Shown here: positions 6,149-8,056 of the stretch, one piece after another
Numbering within the stretch: position 1 is the first letter of the stretch
How the letters are laid out: the number at the start of each line of letters is the position of its first letter
Assembly: GCA_002365025.1 (NCBI GenBank)
Contig: DEYX01000302.1
Span: forward strand, 1 to 8,056
Reading direction: 5' to 3'
Origin: Hungatella sp. UBA3147
GTDB lineage: Bacteria > Bacillota > Clostridia > Lachnospirales > Lachnospiraceae
DNA length: 8,056 nt
Made by a program: the position numbers and the translations under genes
The notes under the pieces: generated by a model
Told to the model about the DNA's origin: nothing
Databases searched by the model: none
The model's input: only the letters and a program-made list of their open reading frames with translations

Positions 6149-7765
6149 ATGGACTTATACAGCATAATTTTAGTAGATGACGAAGAAGAAGTACGTAAAA
6201 GCATTATTAAAAAGATCGAATGGCAGGCAGCCGGATTCCGGGTGGTGGGAGATGCGGAAAACGGGGAAGACGCCATGGAAAAGATCGAGATTTTGGAGCC
6301 TGATGTGGTTTTAACGGATATCCGGATGCCATATATGGATGGCCTGGCACTTGCGGAAAAGGTACGGCAGAGGTACCCTTCCATGAAGGTGGTGATCTTT
6401 TCCGGCTATGATGATTTTGAATATGCCCAGAGAGCAATCAAGCTGAATGTGACGGAGTACATCTTAAAGCCGGTCAATGTGGAAGAACTGACCTCCATAT
6501 TAAAAAGGATCAAAGGGAATCTGGATCAGGAAATAGAAGAAAAAAGGAATCTAAGCCGTCTTCGGGAGAATTACCGGAAAAGCCTTCCCATCATCAGAGA
6601 GCAGTTTTTTAATGATCTGGTACACAAGAATCTTCCGGAAGAGCTGGTGGAACAAAAGCTTAGGGAGTATGGCGTGCCTGTCATGGGTGCAAGGAAATGG
6701 ATCATTGTAGCCATTGATGTGGAAAAGGGAGAGGTCAGGGAAACTCTGTCCCTTCACAATGAGGAGGAACTCATCCCCATATCCGTCATGCAGATCGTAA
6801 GGGAAAAGTTAGAGGGTTATTGCCGGTTCGCTCTTTTCCAGTCCGTTTCAGAGGCGGAAATGGTGGTGATCGTTGCTCTTGATGATGACAATTCTACCAC
6901 AGGGCTGATCGATGTGCTGGGGGATATCTGCAAGGAAACAAAGCGGATTCTGGAGGTCCCTGTCTCCATGGGCATCGGCAAAAGCTTCCGGGAGCTGACT
7001 GGTTTTAGAGAAGCTTATCAGTCTTCCATTGACGCTCTGGGCTATAAAGCCATAGCAGGAAGAGGGACCACCATTTACATCAATGATATGGAGCCGGTGG
7101 GAGTAGGAAAGCTGGAATTTGACAGTGTAACAGAAGCGGATTTAATATCAGCCATAAAATTCGGTCCCGACGAAAAGATCGAAGCAGCGGTTTCCAGGAT
7201 CATTGAAAAGATGGAATCCGCAAAAGTCCATTACCGCCAGCAGCAGGTTTACATGTTCGGCGTATTAAACAGTGTCCTTCAGATGATGCAGCAGTATGAC
7301 CTGGCCCTTGAGGATATTATGGGCGGAGAGCTAAAGGGAATGGAAATCTTTGATAGAATAAAGAAGAAAGAGGAATTTGGCCAGTGGCTTTTTAAGATTG
7401 CTGGGAAAATGAACCAGTTCATTAACCAGGAGCGTGATTTCACCACACGCCAGGTTATCCAGGAAGCAAAGCAGTATATTATGGACCACTACCAGAATCC
7501 TGATTTGTCTGTGGAAATGATTTGCCGCCATCTTCATATGAGTCCGGCATATTTTTCCACCATGTTTAAAAAAGAAACCGGACAGGCTTACATCGCCTAT
7601 CTGACAGATATCCGTCTGAATAAGGCAGTAGAACTGCTTAACAAAACCGACGATAAGACCTATGTGGTGGCAGCGAAGGTGGGATATCAGGAACAAAACT
7701 ATTTCAGCTACGTATTTAAGAAAAAATTCGGAGTATCACCGACTAAATTCCGCGGAGCCAGGTAA
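6149..7765 (+). CDS. Response regulator, REC + GGDEF-like middle + AraC-type HTH (YesN-type)
   Basis: This 538-residue cytoplasmic transcription regulator has three parts. Residues 1-120 form a receiver domain with acidic D10/D11, the phospho-acceptor D57 in LTDIRMP, S85 in FSGYDD and K107 in ILKP. A charged, probably coiled-coil linker at about 120-145 leads to a middle region ending in a block (PVSMGIGKSFRELTGF, then AYQSSIDALGYK, to about 315) typical of the GGDEF-like domain in YesN/CdaR-type regulators. Residues about 435-538 hold the AraC DNA-binding domain with two helix-turn-helix units, LSVEMICRHLHMSPAYFS (453-470) and VAAKVGYQEQNYFSYVF (507-523). AGAGGGGA (6133-6140) lies 8 nt before the start. 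Such regulators usually pair with the YesM-type kinase encoded next to them, as here, and often control carbohydrate ABC transporters; the target is not visible in this window. Confidence 0.93.
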   Translation: MDLYSIILVDDEEEVRKSIIKKIEWQAAGFRVVGDAENGEDAMEKIEILEPDVVLTDIRMPYMDGLALAEKVRQRYPSMKVVIFSGYDDFEYAQRAIKLNVTEYILKPVNVEELTSILKRIKGNLDQEIEEKRNLSRLRENYRKSLPIIREQFFNDLVHKNLPEELVEQKLREYGVPVMGARKWIIVAIDVEKGEVRETLSLHNEEELIPISVMQIVREKLEGYCRFALFQSVSEAEMVVIVALDDDNSTTGLIDVLGDICKETKRILEVPVSMGIGKSFRELTGFREAYQSSIDALGYKAIAGRGTTIYINDMEPVGVGKLEFDSVTEADLISAIKFGPDEKIEAAVSRIIEKMESAKVHYRQQQVYMFGVLNSVLQMMQQYDLALEDIMGGELKGMEIFDRIKKKEEFGQWLFKIAGKMNQFINQERDFTTRQVIQEAKQYIMDHYQNPDLSVEMICRHLHMSPAYFSTMFKKETGQAYIAYLTDIRLNKAVELLNKTDDKTYVVAAKVGYQEQNYFSYVFKKKFGVSPTKFRGAR

Positions 7766-7770
7766 TGGAA

Positions 7771-7797
7771 GCACCCTCCGGGTATAACGACCGGTGC
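7771..7797 (+). repeat. Short inverted repeat after the response regulator gene
   Basis: GCACC (7771-7775) and GGTGC (7793-7797) can pair, while ACCC-TCC-GGGT (7773-7783) offers a competing small hairpin. There is no T-run, so it is not a convincing terminator, and the next gene in the probable pair follows within 100 nt. Confidence 0.35.
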
Positions 7798-7801
7798 CCG
7801 A

Positions 7802-7835
7802 TAAAGCGGGGCAGGCTCTAAAGCGGGGCGGGCCC
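7802..7835 (+). repeat. Two-copy 17-bp GC-rich tandem repeat upstream of the kinase gene
   Basis: TAAAGCGGGGCAGGCTC (7802-7818) is followed directly by TAAAGCGGGGCGGGCCC (7819-7835), identical at 15 of 17 positions. With 24 of 34 bases G or C it stands out from the neighbouring sequence. Bases 7809-7815 (GGGCAGG) can also pair with 7834-7840 (CCTGTCC) with one G-U pair, which would form a hairpin just before the kinase ribosome binding site (AAGGA, 7843-7847). It could tune kinase expression relative to the regulator, or be a simple local duplication. Confidence 0.7.
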
Positions 7836-7858
7836 TGTCCAAAAGGATAGACGATAAT

Positions 7859-8056
7859 ATGGAAAGAAAGAATATCAGCATTCGTTATACTATTTTTGTA
7901 TATTTTACCGTGACTGCTTTAGCAGCCAGTCTTTTAATAACTTTTTCCTTATATCAGCGCCTTTCCACCCAGGTGGGAGAAATGGTGCAGGAGGAAAACC
8001 AGAGCCTTATTCATCAGGTAGCCAGGTCTGTGGAGTCCTATCTGCTTACGGTCATA
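7859..8056 (+). CDS. N-terminus of a probable sensor histidine kinase (YesM-type), partial
   Basis: The frame is open from ATG 7859 to the window edge (66 codons) and continues beyond it. After a short basic N-terminus (MERKNISIRY), residues about 11-31 form one hydrophobic membrane segment. It is followed by a polar, Gln/Glu-rich stretch (residues 33-60) of the kind that begins the extracytoplasmic sensor domain of YesM-type kinases. No kinase motif is inside the window, so the family call rests on this architecture and on the position 93 nt after a YesN-type regulator. AAGGA at 7843-7847 lies 11 nt before the start, a slightly long spacing. A membrane-anchored protein of another kind cannot be excluded from this fragment alone. 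Confidence 0.72.
   Translation, partial: MERKNISIRYTIFVYFTVTALAASLLITFSLYQRLSTQVGEMVQEENQSLIHQVARSVESYLLTVI

Overview
The window looks like a low-to-mid GC member of the Bacillota, most probably a Lachnospiraceae / Clostridium saccharolyticum-like anaerobe. This is inferred from the purine-rich Shine-Dalgarno sites, the compact one-strand gene order, a short clostridial-type CobU relative, and an adjacent YesN/YesM-type two-component pair. The assignment comes from recognised sequence character, not from a database search.

Layout, all on the + strand. Positions 1-238 hold a probable upstream terminator hairpin (or the tail of an unknown ORF), a good extended -10 promoter and a very strong Shine-Dalgarno site. 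Positions 239-5286 are a tight run of cobalamin genes: cobS, a short cobU-like gene, cbiB, cobD (threonine-phosphate decarboxylase) and cbiP/cobQ. Positions 5287-5438 are a structured spacer with two strong hairpins and a three-copy 10-bp tandem repeat, the last copy of which is the ribosome binding site of cbiC (5439-6080). After 68 nt without an obvious terminator comes a 538-residue REC / GGDEF-like / AraC response regulator (6149-7765). A 93-nt spacer with a GC-rich 17-bp tandem repeat follows, then the first 66 codons of what is probably its sensor kinase, cut by the window edge.

Functionally, the cobalamin genes mostly cover the late pathway. CbiP amidates the corrin ring, CobD makes (R)-1-aminopropan-2-ol phosphate, CbiB attaches it to adenosylcobyric acid, the CobU-like protein presumably takes part in activating the product, and CobS joins it to the lower-ligand riboside. 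CbiC is an earlier ring step (methyl migration giving hydrogenobyrinate or cobyrinate). The other ring-building genes and the cobT/cobC functions are not in the window. The response regulator and kinase look like a separate unit, probably for carbohydrate or transport sensing.

I found no convincing undescribed system. The most interesting points are the structured, possibly interspersed element splitting cbiP from cbiC, the atypical CobU-like protein, and the absence of a recognisable cobalamin riboswitch in the visible leader.
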